A DNA stretch of 64,000 nt from Oidiodendron maius Zn (taxonomy: Eukaryota > Ascomycota > Leotiomycetes > Myxotrichaceae). This document shows, one piece after another, positions 1 to 11,040 of this stretch. How positions within the stretch are numbered: position 1 is the first letter of the stretch; each line of letters starts with the position of its first letter. The position numbers were made by a program, and so were the translations under genes. Location: the NCBI GenBank assembly GCA_000827325.1, contig KN832879.1:496001-560000 (forward strand). Reading direction: 5' to 3'. Below the pieces are notes generated by a model. That model saw nothing but the letters and a program-made list of their open reading frames with translations, was not told the DNA's origin and ran no database searches.

Positions 1-1544
1 GACGACTAGACTAGCGCGCTGTGGGATTTTACTTACTTATTTTAAGGTATAGCTAGCTATATTACCTATCACCTTTCTATATGAATCACCATGTATCTAG
101 TATCCAAAGCCATTCTTAACATATACATTGCTAGTAGAAGATGTGTGGAGTACGAGTATTAACCCTAAACTAGTAACTCTCCGATCTCAGTGGCGTGCTC
201 TGGTCGATATATATAGTTTACCCCCGTTTCCAGAATGGAAATAAAACATCGAGTGTTTTAAATACCGACATACCACCATAGTACAAAATGTGACGGTAAG
301 TACACATTAGGAAAAGAGCGCTTAACTTGTCGTCACATTACTTAATAGAGTAATATATGATGTTGCTGCTGAGGAAGGGGGTTAGAGTTAGTAGAGTAAG
401 GCAGGGCTAGGGACTCACGGAGGCTTCTCGGCGTCGGGTGGGAGTTGAGAGCGCCATGATTGCGGAGATATGCATGCGGGTGATGCGGTGGCTTCCCCCG
501 CTGCGGGGAATCCTAGGGACGATATCGATATATCCGGACGCAGTTACACTGCTCCACAAGATGGAGGGAGACACCAGAGAGAGGGAAGGACCGAATGTTT
601 GAGGTTTAGGTTGGGCGGGAATGAGTGGAGAGAATGAATTGGGAGTACCAGAGATAAGATGGGACATAGAGTCGACTTCTGCTCTACAGAATAGCCTGGT
701 ACCTGGGACAGCAAGTACATGTCTGAGTGGAGAGTTATTCCTCTCCCCGTTAATGCGTACACAGCATATCACATGGCCGCATATTGGAACTCGCAAGAAG
801 TTAAATCTTAATGGGGTGACAGCTCACGCCGGGAATAAAGACTCTAAGAAGTTTAGCTACCGGGACTCTTCTTTAGACCCCTCGGCGAAATCCCATTTCT
901 GGAACAAGCCTTATGGATCTACCACTGTGGGCGTAATCTGGGCATCGAGTCAGCAAGTCGATCCCTGAACTGAGATGATGAGCCGTGCCGCCCGCGCCGA
1001 CATGGCTGACTGGCGTCCACTCAGTTCGCCCATTCCATCAATCAAAGCATCCATCCATTCATACTCTGTTTCAGGTACCGTCTTCGCCTCTCAGCAGTGG
1101 GAATTACGCTCATAAGCGATCAACCACACGGAGGGCAGGATGCTGCGCATGTCTCTCTGTCAGGCCCGGGATCGACAGTGGGACGGAAGAGTTACACCGA
1201 ATTGTATTGAGGGATTGGCCCTACTGGATAGTGTCCCGGTTATGAAGTTATGCGCCGAAGAGAGTCCATGGGATCGCGTGGTTCGACAGGGAGGCTAGGG
1301 TGGGTTACGGCTAGGATGGGATTGTAAGGTAAGATTCAAGACAGGTACGGCATGTGGAGGGTGGTTGCTCTGTTTGTGTGTGTATATGAGGGAGTGGACG
1401 ACACTTCTTTGGAAGCTTTTGGATTCTGGTTCTGGACCTCTTCCTCTCCTCCCCTACTCGCTCTCCTCCTCCTGTCTCTCGGGATTGATATACTGAGACG
1501 AGGTCGTTTGACACCGAAAGGATTCCCAGTACTGGCAAATCGAC
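1..1544. other. intergenic, upstream of the amylase gene
   Basis: No gene recognised. Short open frames occur on both strands but none shows a known motif, a plausible start with splice sites, or a frame that continues past its stop. The last 250 bases hold the presumed amylase promoter and 5' leader. A pyrimidine-rich tract at about 1438-1475 lies roughly 70-105 bases before the start codon, a common feature of fungal leaders. No carbon-catabolite or starch-regulator site was assigned. Confidence 0.6.
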
Positions 1545-3315
1545 ATGCAGCTCACCACTGCCCTGCATCTCCTGGGTGCTGCGGGCGCCGCCACCGCGCT
1601 GTCCCCTGCGGATTGGCGCGCACAGTCTATCTACCAGCTCCTCACGGACCGGTTCGCACGCACTGACGGGTCGACGACGGCGACGTGCAACACAGAGGAT
1701 GGGGTGTATTGCGGGGGTAGCTGGCAGGGTGTAATTGATAAATTGGATTACATCCATGATATGGGCTTTACTGCTGTAAGTGATTTAAATTAATTTGGAA
1801 GAGACTCGAGATTCTACTTCGTTTTGCACAGTGGAATGAGAAAATACTGATTGTCAACAGATTTGGATCTCGCCCGTTGTGGAGAATCTCTCTGGGGACA
1901 GTGCCGATGGCGAGTCATATCATGGATACTGGGCGCAGAACATCTACGAAGTCAACTCGAACTTCGGTACTGCTGCTGATTTGAAGGCATTATCGGATGC
2001 CGTGCATGCCAAGGGCATGTACCTCATGGTCGATGTGGTGACCAACCACATGGGCTATCTTGGATGCGGGACCTGCGTCGACTACAGTGTTTTCACTCCC
2101 TTCAACTCGGTCAGTATCCCCACGTTTTCAGGTTTGAACATTGCTGATATCTATAGGAATCGTATTACCACCCATTCTGTCTAATTAACTATAACGACGA
2201 CAACAGCATCCAGACCTGCTGGGAGGGAGACAATACTGTCTCACTTCCTGATCTCCGAACCGAGGATTCGGATGTGCTTAGTGTTTGGGAGAGCTGGATC
2301 ACCGAGCTCGTGGCCAATTACAGCATCGACGGTCTGAGGGTTGACAGTGCTCGGGAGGTGGACACCGCCTTCTTCCCACCTTTTCAGTCCGCTGGTATTT
2401 TAAACTTACCATTTACTGCTGCCTAGGCTAATATGTTACAGCTGGAGTATACATCGTTGGAGAAGTTGATGATGGAGACCCAAATGTCGTTTGTCCGTTC
2501 CAGCAATATATGAGCGGCGTTCTCAACTATCCAAGGTGAGACGATTCTTGAAGTTAGAATACCAAGCTCATACATCTTCCAGTTATTATTGGATTACGCA
2601 AGCCTTCCAGTCTACCAGCGGCAGTATCAGCAATCTTGTCAACGGCATTAACCAGATGAAGGACACTTGCGGAGACACCACCCTCCTCGGATCCTTCCTC
2701 GAGAACCACGACCAACCTCGATTCGCCTCTTTAACCTCCGATTTCTCTCTCGCAAAGAATGCTATTGCCTTCTCCATTCTCCAAGATGGCATCCCAATCG
2801 GTCAGCCTTCTCTCTTTTGCTTTCCATGATGCATTGCTAACATCCCTCCCTCAGTCTATGCCGGCTTGGAGCAACACTACGCTGGCGGTGCCGTTCCTAA
2901 CGACCGTGAGGCCCTCTGGCTCTCGGGCTACAATACAAATGCCGAACTCTACACGTGGATAGCACAGATCAACCAGATTCGCAATCAAGCCATCTACAAA
3001 GACAACAGCTATCTCACGTACAAAGCATACCCGATATATTCCGACACCACCACTATCGCCTTGCGCAAGGGCTTCGACAACGCGCAGATTATTAGCGTAT
3101 ATTCAAATCTTGGTTCTGGGGGAGCTAGTTATACGTTGACCCTCCCTTCGAGCGACACAGGCTTTACTGCGAACCAAGCGCTCGTGGAGATCGGAGGTTG
3201 CACAAGCTTGAGCACGGATGGCAGCGGGAATCTTGCTGTGGCGATGGGCGGGGGCCTGCCAAGAGTTTATTATCCCGCTGCGCAGCTGTCTGGGAGTGGA
3301 ATCTGTGGGAAGTGA
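1545..3315 (+). CDS. secreted alpha-amylase (GH13, Taka-amylase type)
   Basis: Predicted endo-1,4-alpha-glucanase (EC 3.2.1.1) that hydrolyses starch outside the cell. Six exons: 1545-1775, 1861-2109, 2157-2394, 2442-2535, 2583-2800, 2855-3315, giving 496 residues, close to the 499 of Taka-amylase. Residues 1-18 form a signal peptide; the mature start [12 protein letters not shown] matches the family. The four conserved GH13 regions are present: [18 protein letters not shown] (nucleophile Asp223), GEVDDGDP (acid/base Glu247) and ENHDQPRF (Asp314). The C-terminal beta domain is present, with no starch-binding module after it. All introns are GT-AG and keep frame. The gene converges on the thioesterase gene to the right. 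No sign of damage, so it is probably functional. Family and reaction are very secure; the exon borders are inferred by eye. Confidence 0.96.
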
Positions 3316-3659
3316 AGGGAAGTGGGTGGAATTGACGTGTCATGATGTGATGAATGGAAGAAATATGCACATATGAAGCCGTGGCCTGTCCCTGATGATC
3401 GCGTAAGCCAGCGAAGCAGAAGATTGATTCTTGTATTTAGCTTTATCCATCGTACATATCATACTTTTCAATAGACGAATATAACATGCGCTCTCGCCTA
3501 AACCAACGCCATGCATTGAAGATCCAGAAAAGGGGGATATGAGATAGAAGTCTCTCTTAGCACACCCCTCTTCGACATCACATCCACATCTCTTGGATGA
3601 ATTTCTTTTTTATTAATTCATTCTATACACGTCAGTACCTAACTGATACAATGAGTATC
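3316..3659. other. intergenic between convergent genes
   Basis: This stretch lies between the stop codons of the amylase (plus) and the thioesterase (minus). It should hold both 3' untranslated regions and terminators. Nothing else is recognisable. Confidence 0.6.
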
Positions 3660-4747
3660 TCATATCTTCGCCTTCTGCTTCCCATCCTCCCCCCACCATC
3701 CATCCCAATCAACTTTCACTTCCAAATTCTCCTTCGGCGTCGACACACCCACCTTATGGTGCTCACATGTGCAAAACAAAACCGACCCGTCGACGCTCCG
3801 CATCTCCCCTCGTAGAAGGGCCATCGTTCGTCCGACTTGTAAGACGGAAGAATGGATCCGGACTGTGGTTCCTGAGAGGTTTGTTAGATCAGAAATAGAG
3901 TATGAGGAGCGAAGATGGAAGGCAAGGAGAGTAGAAAGAGGGAAGGGGTCTGAGATGACTTACCTGTGGGTATGGCTTTGAGATAACTTATATTTAGGGA
4001 TCGGGTCACTCCGCCGAGGAAGCTGGATTGCTTAGTGACTCTTCTTTGTTTGTGGATACATATATTACGGAAGGATTCCGAGAGAAGGGAGCGCGATAAC
4101 CAGGTAAACGCCCTGAGAATAAAAGAGAACTGAATGTTAGGAAATGAACAAACTCACTCCCAATACCCCGGCCTCGCCAGTGGCCCCAGCGCAGTGGTCG
4201 TGCACATATCAAATATCAGGGCCGCAGCACCGCCATGCATCACCCGATTCAAGTTTCCATACTTCTCATCAGAGACTAATTCGAATTCCACCTCGCCTTT
4301 GGGCGTGGCGGAAATAATTTTCAGACTAGAAATTAATTCATAGTCAAAGCCGTGATAACTTCGGGCCTTGGCTATAAGGTGGTATCTAGGGGAGTTAGAT
4401 TGATGAGATAAGGAAGAAGACGCAGAAGGAATGAGAGAGAATAAAGAGAGAGAGAGAGTTGAATACGAAAGAGGGAATAAATATTAGAGGGGCTGGGGAA
4501 AGAATATTTATAGGATATATATCTATGAGTGGAATATTTCCACTTGTCGGAATCAAATGGTGGGTGAAACTTTTCATAGGATTCGAGTGTGAGGAGATCG
4601 AATGGATATGTCCCAGAAAAGAAAGTATATAAATGATACTTGCAACATTATACTATATTAAATCATTACAACCACAAGCAGAATAACGTACCTCTCAAAA
4701 ATTGCCTCCACGGCCTTCACAGCCTTGACACGTGCATCTTCCTCCAT
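3660..4747 (-). CDS. PaaI-type hotdog-fold thioesterase
   Basis: Assembled from four exons read on the minus strand: 4692-4747, 4158-4385, 3964-4022 and 3660-3871, giving 184 residues. The product has the single hotdog domain of the 4HBT/PaaI acyl-CoA thioesterase superfamily. The hallmark HGGAAALIFDMCTT is followed by ALGPLARPGYWDFLGG, then strands TRSLNISYLKAIPTG and GRTMALLRGEMRS. Family members hydrolyse acyl-CoA or aryl-CoA thioesters; the substrate cannot be read here. No signal peptide is seen. The start MEEDARVKAVKAVEAIFERY resembles fungal members. Intron 1 is 306 bases, long for this window, and contains a GA-rich run near 4425-4460; the other introns are 92 and 135 bases. All use GT-AG and frame is kept across every junction. 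Not visible as one open frame, so easily missed. Confidence 0.88.
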
Positions 4748-5584
4748 CCCTGAGTATCACCACCCTGGACGCTCGAAACAACCTCGATACGCACAGGATG
4801 CAAAAAGACTAGTGAAAAAGATTATAAGAGAGGAAAATGAAAGGGAAGGACAGAATTTTCTTATTATGTTGTGGGACACGGCATCGTCGAGATATCTCTT
4901 GGTTTACCCGAAAGGGGAGCCGAGGTCACAACCGTCCAAACCTTATGGCCTCGATTTCGAGGCTACAAGCAGTATACTGAGCTATAGTCACGTGATTTTT
5001 ACGCCTTAACCACGAGTACTGATTGCAAACTTGGAGTCATATACCAGTTAAATGGAAATGCAAGTGGCTTTAACTACGGGCCGACTTGCGTCAGGGAATT
5101 TGTGATAATGACGCGTCTCGATGCGAGGGTTACATGCACGTGCGACTGGCTCGGGCCTCATACGGGCACGGTGTTGACAGAGTGGGGTGCGGCATCCGGT
5201 ACTGCAGTGAGACTCAAAAGCCACAGACCTTTGTCCTGGAAGCTACGTTCAGGTTTTCCGTTTTTGATCGAGCATCACCTTGGTGCCGGCTCTCTTATAG
5301 GAGGCTTCCTGCGGGGGCCATTCCCTCGTCGTGCGCTTGTTCCAGAGAGCTTCCTTGTTAGGACGAGGGATCCGGGACTAAGGACGCGCTGCGACTGTTA
5401 CGTTTCTCTGGACGAACAGCGACCCTGCATTCGCTGACAGTAATGATGGGGGATTGTTCAATGCTGGAAGTTTATATACGATCAGATCTGCTTTGAGATC
5501 GGACCTGTTTTTGAGATCTAGATTACTCAATGAGTGTTTCTTTTTAATTAATCTTATATCACATTACTTGAACGCCAGCTCAAT
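4748..5584. other. divergent intergenic region
   Basis: This 837-base region separates the thioesterase (minus) from the secreted VPS62/NPP1-like gene (plus) and should carry both promoters. Two overlapping plus-strand frames at 5086-5437 have no recognisable motif and look like chance. An imperfect repeat of the type ATCAGATC..GAGATC is seen at about 5480-5522. No regulatory site was assigned. Confidence 0.5.
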
Positions 5585-6664
5585 ATGCCCAAACTCACAT
5601 CGTTCTGTGCTACAGCTCTGAGCTTGGCAGCTTTGGCTGCCGGAGCTAATGAATATTCCACTGATCAGCTGCAGAATGGTGAGAACAATTTCTTGAGCCA
5701 GATCTGTAATATCTTTCTGAATTTTTCACAGATCCACTCTCGGTTGCCATGGATGCTGCACCGTAAGTATTCTCAAACACCGAATACCAAAGCAAACCAA
5801 GCACAATCCTTACCATGAGTCCAGAATGTGGCACTTTGCGGATGGATCTTGCTATCCTCAAGCTGCTGAAGTGAATGGCCAGCAGACTAATGGCAACGAG
5901 GCCGGTGGCGACTTGTGTGTCCTAGCAAATCTCCCATCTGGATGTCAGGACCCTGGCCCATGGCTCGGTGCCAACACGCAAGGGACAGACTTCCCCACGT
6001 ACTTCACGGCCAAGTACTGCAGTGGTGATAATACCTGGCGTATTAGTTACAACCTCTATTTTCGACATGTGAGCAAAATGCACCCCCAGCAGCAATTCTT
6101 GATTTTTGTTTTGCTAATGCTGATGGAATGTAGGATTCTGGCCATGAGAGTGATTGGGAGTTCATGGTCGTTGTCCTGCAACAAGATCCCGGAAACGGAA
6201 ACTGGTTCCGCGACGAGGTTATTTTCGAGCAGGACGGCTCTTCGCCACACGTTAACTGGGGTAATTTGGATACTTTTGACGAGTAGGCCGCTTTCAATTA
6301 TCCATTCGCGAAGCTTGAGTGCTAATGATGACTAGTGTTGCCAACTCTGGCGATGGCCAGAGGAACCTCAACCACGCCAAGGTCTACGTGACCAAGTACC
6401 ACCACGCCGTGTGGAACACCCAGTACACTGGTAACAAGGATGACTGCTTGGTCCTTAACGCCGACCAGTTCAGACCTAATGACTTTTATCAATACTCAGC
6501 ATCCACCTTGGTGAATGGATCTCTTATTCCTGGTGAGCAACCTCCACAACTGTGGAGTTTTCTTCCATTGCTGACACGATATAGTGGACTGGGATTGGGG
6601 TCAGGCGGCTTCTTCTCCTATGGCTATGTATGGTGACGGATCTCAGGATGTTTGCAACAAGTGA
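5585..6664 (+). CDS. secreted protein of the VPS62/DUF946 - NPP1-like group
   Basis: Six exons (5585-5678, 5732-5762, 5825-6068, 6134-6282, 6336-6532, 6585-6664) give 264 residues with an intact frame. Residues 1-20 (MPKLTSFCATALSLAALAAG) are a signal peptide, so the product is probably secreted. The core has GHESDWEFMVVVLQ followed about 60 residues later by AKVYVTKYHHAVWN. That order, a G-H-x-x-D-W-E motif then a second His-containing strand, fits the VPS62/DUF946 family and the related beta-sandwich fold of NPP1-type proteins. At least six cysteines suggest disulfides. It matches neither family well enough to assign an activity. All introns are GT-AG; exon 2 is only 31 bases. Nothing looks broken. 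Secretion is well supported; the family placement is tentative. Confidence 0.72.
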
Positions 6665-8415
6665 TTTGGCATCAGACCGAATGAGACCATGAGATTTGTT
6701 GCGGAAATTGTTTCTGGTATGGTATATTTATTTCTAGAAAGTATTAGCTTTTGACGCAGGCTACATAGATAGCCAGTATGCAATGTACATACGATTTTGC
6801 CGCGAACTATTCGCTAGCTAAATGGCTAAGTCCGCCCTCACTTTGCATCACTCTTGTCTTTCATCCGACAATTTGGCTGCAATGCAAAGTGAAGAGGGAA
6901 GCACAAAAGGGAAAGAAAGTAACGAAGAGCCACAGACATGGAGAGATTTCACCACCACTCCTATAGCCCTCTACCTTGGAAACTCAATGTATAGCTGACA
7001 GGGAATTCTGTGATTATTAAAGACAATAATGAGTACGAATATCGAACACGCTGCCCGAGGCGATCCCACGCGTGGATCGGCCGCTATGATATCAATCTTC
7101 CAAGCGACACGTCTACATACCAAAGTGTATGGCGCTATCCATGGAAAGAAAAGGCGCTGAAACATTGTTCGAGAACGCGTGGTAAAGTTCAGGGGGTATT
7201 TTTATGCCCCTTGAGCGAGCCACGTAACGAAAGTCTGGGGTGATCCACGAGGCGCGCGGAAATTTGACCATCGGGAATTGGTGAAACTAACGAAGACGAC
7301 GCGGGAAGTGACATTCCACGGGAGATCGCCCAGCGAGGGTGGGAAAAAGAAAGAAAAAAGAACAGATACATACCGTTCAGACATCGAAGATATGGCGCGA
7401 TTGCCGGGCTTTGCGAAAGAAGTAAAAGAGAGGAGTTTCGATATAGATTCCGCTTCTGGCTGTTGGGGATGTGTGCGTAATTCCCGAAGGGGCAACCGGC
7501 CGCGTGTCCTGCCGACCCCTTCCCACACTTTCGCGGTTGGTGGGTTACGTCAGGTTGGAAGGGAAAATAAAAGACGGGATGGGAGAATTTGAGAATTTGA
7601 GAATTTGAGAAAGTGAGAATAAAGATATGAGTGTGTATATGAAGATACTTGAGTGCTGTGGAGAGGATGAGATTTGCAGCGCCTTTAAACCTCAGCCGTC
7701 CATCCTCTCCTTTCCCGCTCCAACCCATCATCGTTTATTTGGCCTGCGCGGAATCTCCGACTTGATCTGGCAGCTCCCCCGTACAGTATTTCCTCACGCG
7801 GACTCCGTTGGTTGGCTGTTTCTTGGGGCGCCCCGACCACCCTACAGCCATTGCGGCGTCTGATCCAGCCCATGAATCGCCGAGATGGTTGGGTCGCGTG
7901 TCCCCTTGTCCTCCTGCGCCGGATTCGTAAGTGTTTTCTCACGGGATACGTATCACTCGGAGGCCAGCTCTTGATTATGTTGGTGTTATCTCCTCTTTAT
8001 CTCTCTTCTCCTCTTTTCCTTCTCCCTCCCTTCTCTCTCCAATCCAATTCCCAGAGCCTTTCACGTGTGGCACTCGGGATGCTGTATCACTACTTTTGAT
8101 ACGCAGACTCTGTCCCCGAAGCAACTTACTCTAATTTTCTTTATCTCTTGGCGCGAAACTCCTCCCGTGCGGATTATAAGCTTTGTGGCTGTTGGGAGGT
8201 CTTGGCATGACATGCATGCCAAGACTGCGATTTGAGGAGCACACGACCACTTTCTTCTAATAGAAGAGAACTCTCTTCCAGCCCAAGTGTCAATTTTCGT
8301 TGTCTCGAGAATTTAGAGGAGGCATTGGACGGGAAGGCCTTGTCGCAACGTGGCGGTGAGCGACGGAATTGGTGTTTACTCTGGATCGACCCTTTCGCGC
8401 CCGTCTGTCTTCGTC
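6665..8415. other. long intergenic region with simple repeats
   Basis: No gene recognised in 1.75 kb. Open frames on both strands between 7189 and 7940 overlap one another and show no family motif. A pyrimidine-rich run with repeated CTC/TTC lies at about 7988-8045, about 370-430 bases before the LicD start codon, and may belong to its promoter or leader. Confidence 0.5.
7583..7612. repeat. short tandem repeat, 8-bp unit GAGAATTT
   Basis: Three perfect copies of GAGAATTT (7583-7606) followed by a partial copy ending GAGAAA. It is a microsatellite in intergenic DNA with no evident role. Confidence 0.85.
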
Positions 8416-9340
8416 ATGAAACTTCATTCTCTCCTATTCGCCTCTACGGTCCTATTCAGATCTATTCTGGCTGCACCTTCACCAGCAAAAGGCCCTGGAC
8501 ACGCTTTCAACCAACATGGCAAACCCCAAGGGCCACAGGTGACAATCGGTAACAAATATTTCTACGAGGCGGGAGGAACTTTAGAACTAAGTCACTATGA
8601 TGTTCGATATTATCAGGGCCAGCCCGTTTCTTACGAAGAACGAACCGATTCACTGCATCACCTTGTCCGCGCCTACCTCACAACTTTCCGCGAAAGGAAT
8701 ATCGAGACTTGGATTGCCCATGGAACGTTATTAGGCTGGTGGTGGAATGGGAGGGTCATGCCCTGGGACTGGGATTTAGATACGCAGGTATCGGCGTCCA
8801 CACTTACATGGCTAGGAGAGAACCTCAACATGACAGTGCATAATTACACAGCTGTTGCCTCGGACGGGTCTGAGTCACAACGGCAATATCTTTTGGACAT
8901 CAATCCCAACCACGTTGATCGCCAATATGGCAATGGTTTGAACGTAATAGACGCGCGATGGGTTGATGTGCGGAATGGGTTATTCATTGACATCACTGGA
9001 CTCAGCGAAACGCGGCCAACGCAGCAGCCTGGTGTCTGGAGCTGTAAGAACTTTCACCGGTACAACACGAGAGATCTGTATCCGTTGAGGGAGACGATGT
9101 TCGAGGGCGTGCCGGCTTTAGTACCGTATGCGTTTGACAAGGTACTTACAGATGAGTATTCTCAAAACGCGCTGAAAAAGACTTTTCATGAGGGGTGAGT
9201 GCATTCCCTTTTGTTTTTCTCGTCCTTTTTCTTTCAATAATCTGTTCTAAAAAGATGAGTGCAACTAATTCCCTTGCAGTCATCGTTGGATTCCCGAAGA
9301 AAAAGAATGGATCCCCGAGCCCAATGGTCACGAACGCTGA
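8416..9340 (+). CDS. secreted LicD-family (Mnn4-like) protein
   Basis: Two exons (8416-9194, 9280-9340) give 279 residues. Residues 1-20 form a signal peptide. Positions 100-122 hold the LicD/Mnn4 signature, IAHGTLLGWWWNGRVMPWD and then WDLD, with acidic residues Asp118, Asp120 and Asp122 in the place used for metal and phospho-donor binding in this nucleotidyltransferase-like fold. Known members transfer phosphocholine (bacterial LicD) or are needed for mannosyl-phosphate addition to glycans (yeast Mnn4/Mnn6 pathway). By analogy this may act on glycans in the secretory pathway; the donor and acceptor are unknown. It is a short single-domain form without the long repetitive tail of yeast Mnn4. 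The ATG at 8416 was chosen because it starts the signal peptide; an in-frame ATG at 8350 would bury it. Confidence 0.85.
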
Positions 9341-10079
9341 CACACCGGACCACATATCCCACGCCGTCTCCAACCCCAATCATAACCTGAAGCAGGTCTA
9401 AAGAATCTATAGTACATATTACAAATGTAATATAAGGACTGAAGAGAAACTAGGGAAGGGGTGCGTGTGAGAGACTTAAAGGAGTTGATGTTTGCTCAAA
9501 TGATACCCAGTATTGCATCATGGTTTGCGTATACCGCACAGAAGGAAATATCTCGGCCAGGAAGGAATGGGCCTTGATGTTGGTTGCATTGTTCTACATT
9601 GACATACACGATTTGAAGAGGTATCGGCTTTGCGCATGTATGAGCTCGCGGATGACGACCCATGGCGATAGAGGTGCCGTTGAATTCATGGTCATCAAAC
9701 ACTGGAGAATTTCTAGGTTGAGAAAGTTCTCGCTTTCCAGTCGTCATTCATATATCTGAATGATGATAACGAGGAAGAAGTTTCGGTGTACCACTTGTTA
9801 TATAAGGAACTTCATAGAATAATTCAGGTGGTGAATTGTGCTGCATAAAGAAATAGAGGCTAGAAGGACTTTACGTCAAGTCTTGGAATGCTCAATATAT
9901 ATCTTCCGACCCTACCCTAACTCGCTCTTAATAACTTGAAAACTTCCAAGTCCAAGAAAGTTAGACTTGTACTCCATAAATGAAAATATACCCTCACACG
10001 TTCAACTCTTCTTCCGGACCTAAATAAATGATAAACCTTAAGCCGCCTTGTACTTCAAAACTTCGCAATCAGGAAATGT
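9341..10079. other. intergenic, no feature seen
   Basis: Contains the 3' region of the LicD gene and then moderately AT-rich DNA. Two overlapping short frames at 9496-9759 on opposite strands have no motif. Nothing else is supported. Confidence 0.5.
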
Positions 10080-11040
10080 CCAATGTTTGCAGTGTATTCC
10101 GCCGCATTTTCACACCGCTCTTCTAACTCATCCGTCTCCCTGTAATTTTGAGTAATAGAGAAACAATATCAAGGCCCCATTGCTCCGCTGCCGTCTAGTG
10201 CTGTTCTGTCGTATTGCTTAGCTGCAGGGCCGTTTTATGTCTGCTCCAGCCTCCAGAAGAATCGAGAAACGAAGAGGTAACGATTGATAATAGCTGCATG
10301 GCGCGTCGCAATCTGCTCCGTATTGCAATAGTAAAGCAACGCCACGTACGTTGCCATACTCTGCTGTAATATGAAGAGCAATCTAGCTCTCTGGCATAAC
10401 TTTAAAGGTGTTTGGATTGGCCCCCGCGCGTAAAATATTGCATCCCTTTGCTGAGATCATGTGCCCGTCATTCTTTTGCAGTGAAGTCAATTCACGTCTG
10501 CTCCTGCCGCAAGATGAATGACTACAAGCTCCATTCTTCCCCACTCTCAAAGATGGTGAGTGGAAAACTTTGGAGGTTGGCGTTACATTTCCTATTCACG
10601 TCTGCGCCGACAGCCACCAAGGCACGGACGATTTCCGGGTTATCCCATTCCATAAATTTCCATCCCATCTAGGCCACTTCCAAAGCAGTTAACCATTTGA
10701 TGTCATAACTCAGCGAAGCATTCACATTTGCTCCACTAAAGATGAACGTCGTAATAAATTCGAGGTTATTTTCTTGTACTGCTATTCCTAATGGCTGAAT
10801 CACCGACTCACTCTCTCTGTACATAACAACACCCCGCAAGATGAATCCAAAAATTCGAGTCCTCATGCGTGGCGAGCGGCACAGCCCTTGTTGCATTGAA
10901 TTGTTGTGCCACAGAGACATCCTCCTTCCCCACACGACTGTATCAACAACCCATTACTGTGCAAAGAGGAGGAAATGTAGCGAACCAATAGAAGCCTATT
11001 CAAGAAAGGTTTCATTGATTAGCTCAGTTTCTCAACTCTA
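10080..11040 (-). pseudogene. degenerate ankyrin-repeat gene
   Basis: The minus strand carries scattered ankyrin repeats that no longer share one frame. From high to low coordinates they are: LGIAVQENNLEFITTFIFSG followed by ANVNA (about 10700-10800), NPEIVRALVAVGADVN (about 10590-10650), and LLEAGADIK (about 10225-10255). An in-frame TAG at about 10672-10674 separates the first two, and several stops separate the second and third. Ankyrin proteins are protein-binding scaffolds and fungal genomes hold many young, decaying copies. Start and end are uncertain; the limits given are those of recognisable similarity. This is a host-type gene rather than a transposon. The repeat identity is good; that the locus is dead is likely but depends on there being no unusual introns. 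Confidence 0.6.
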
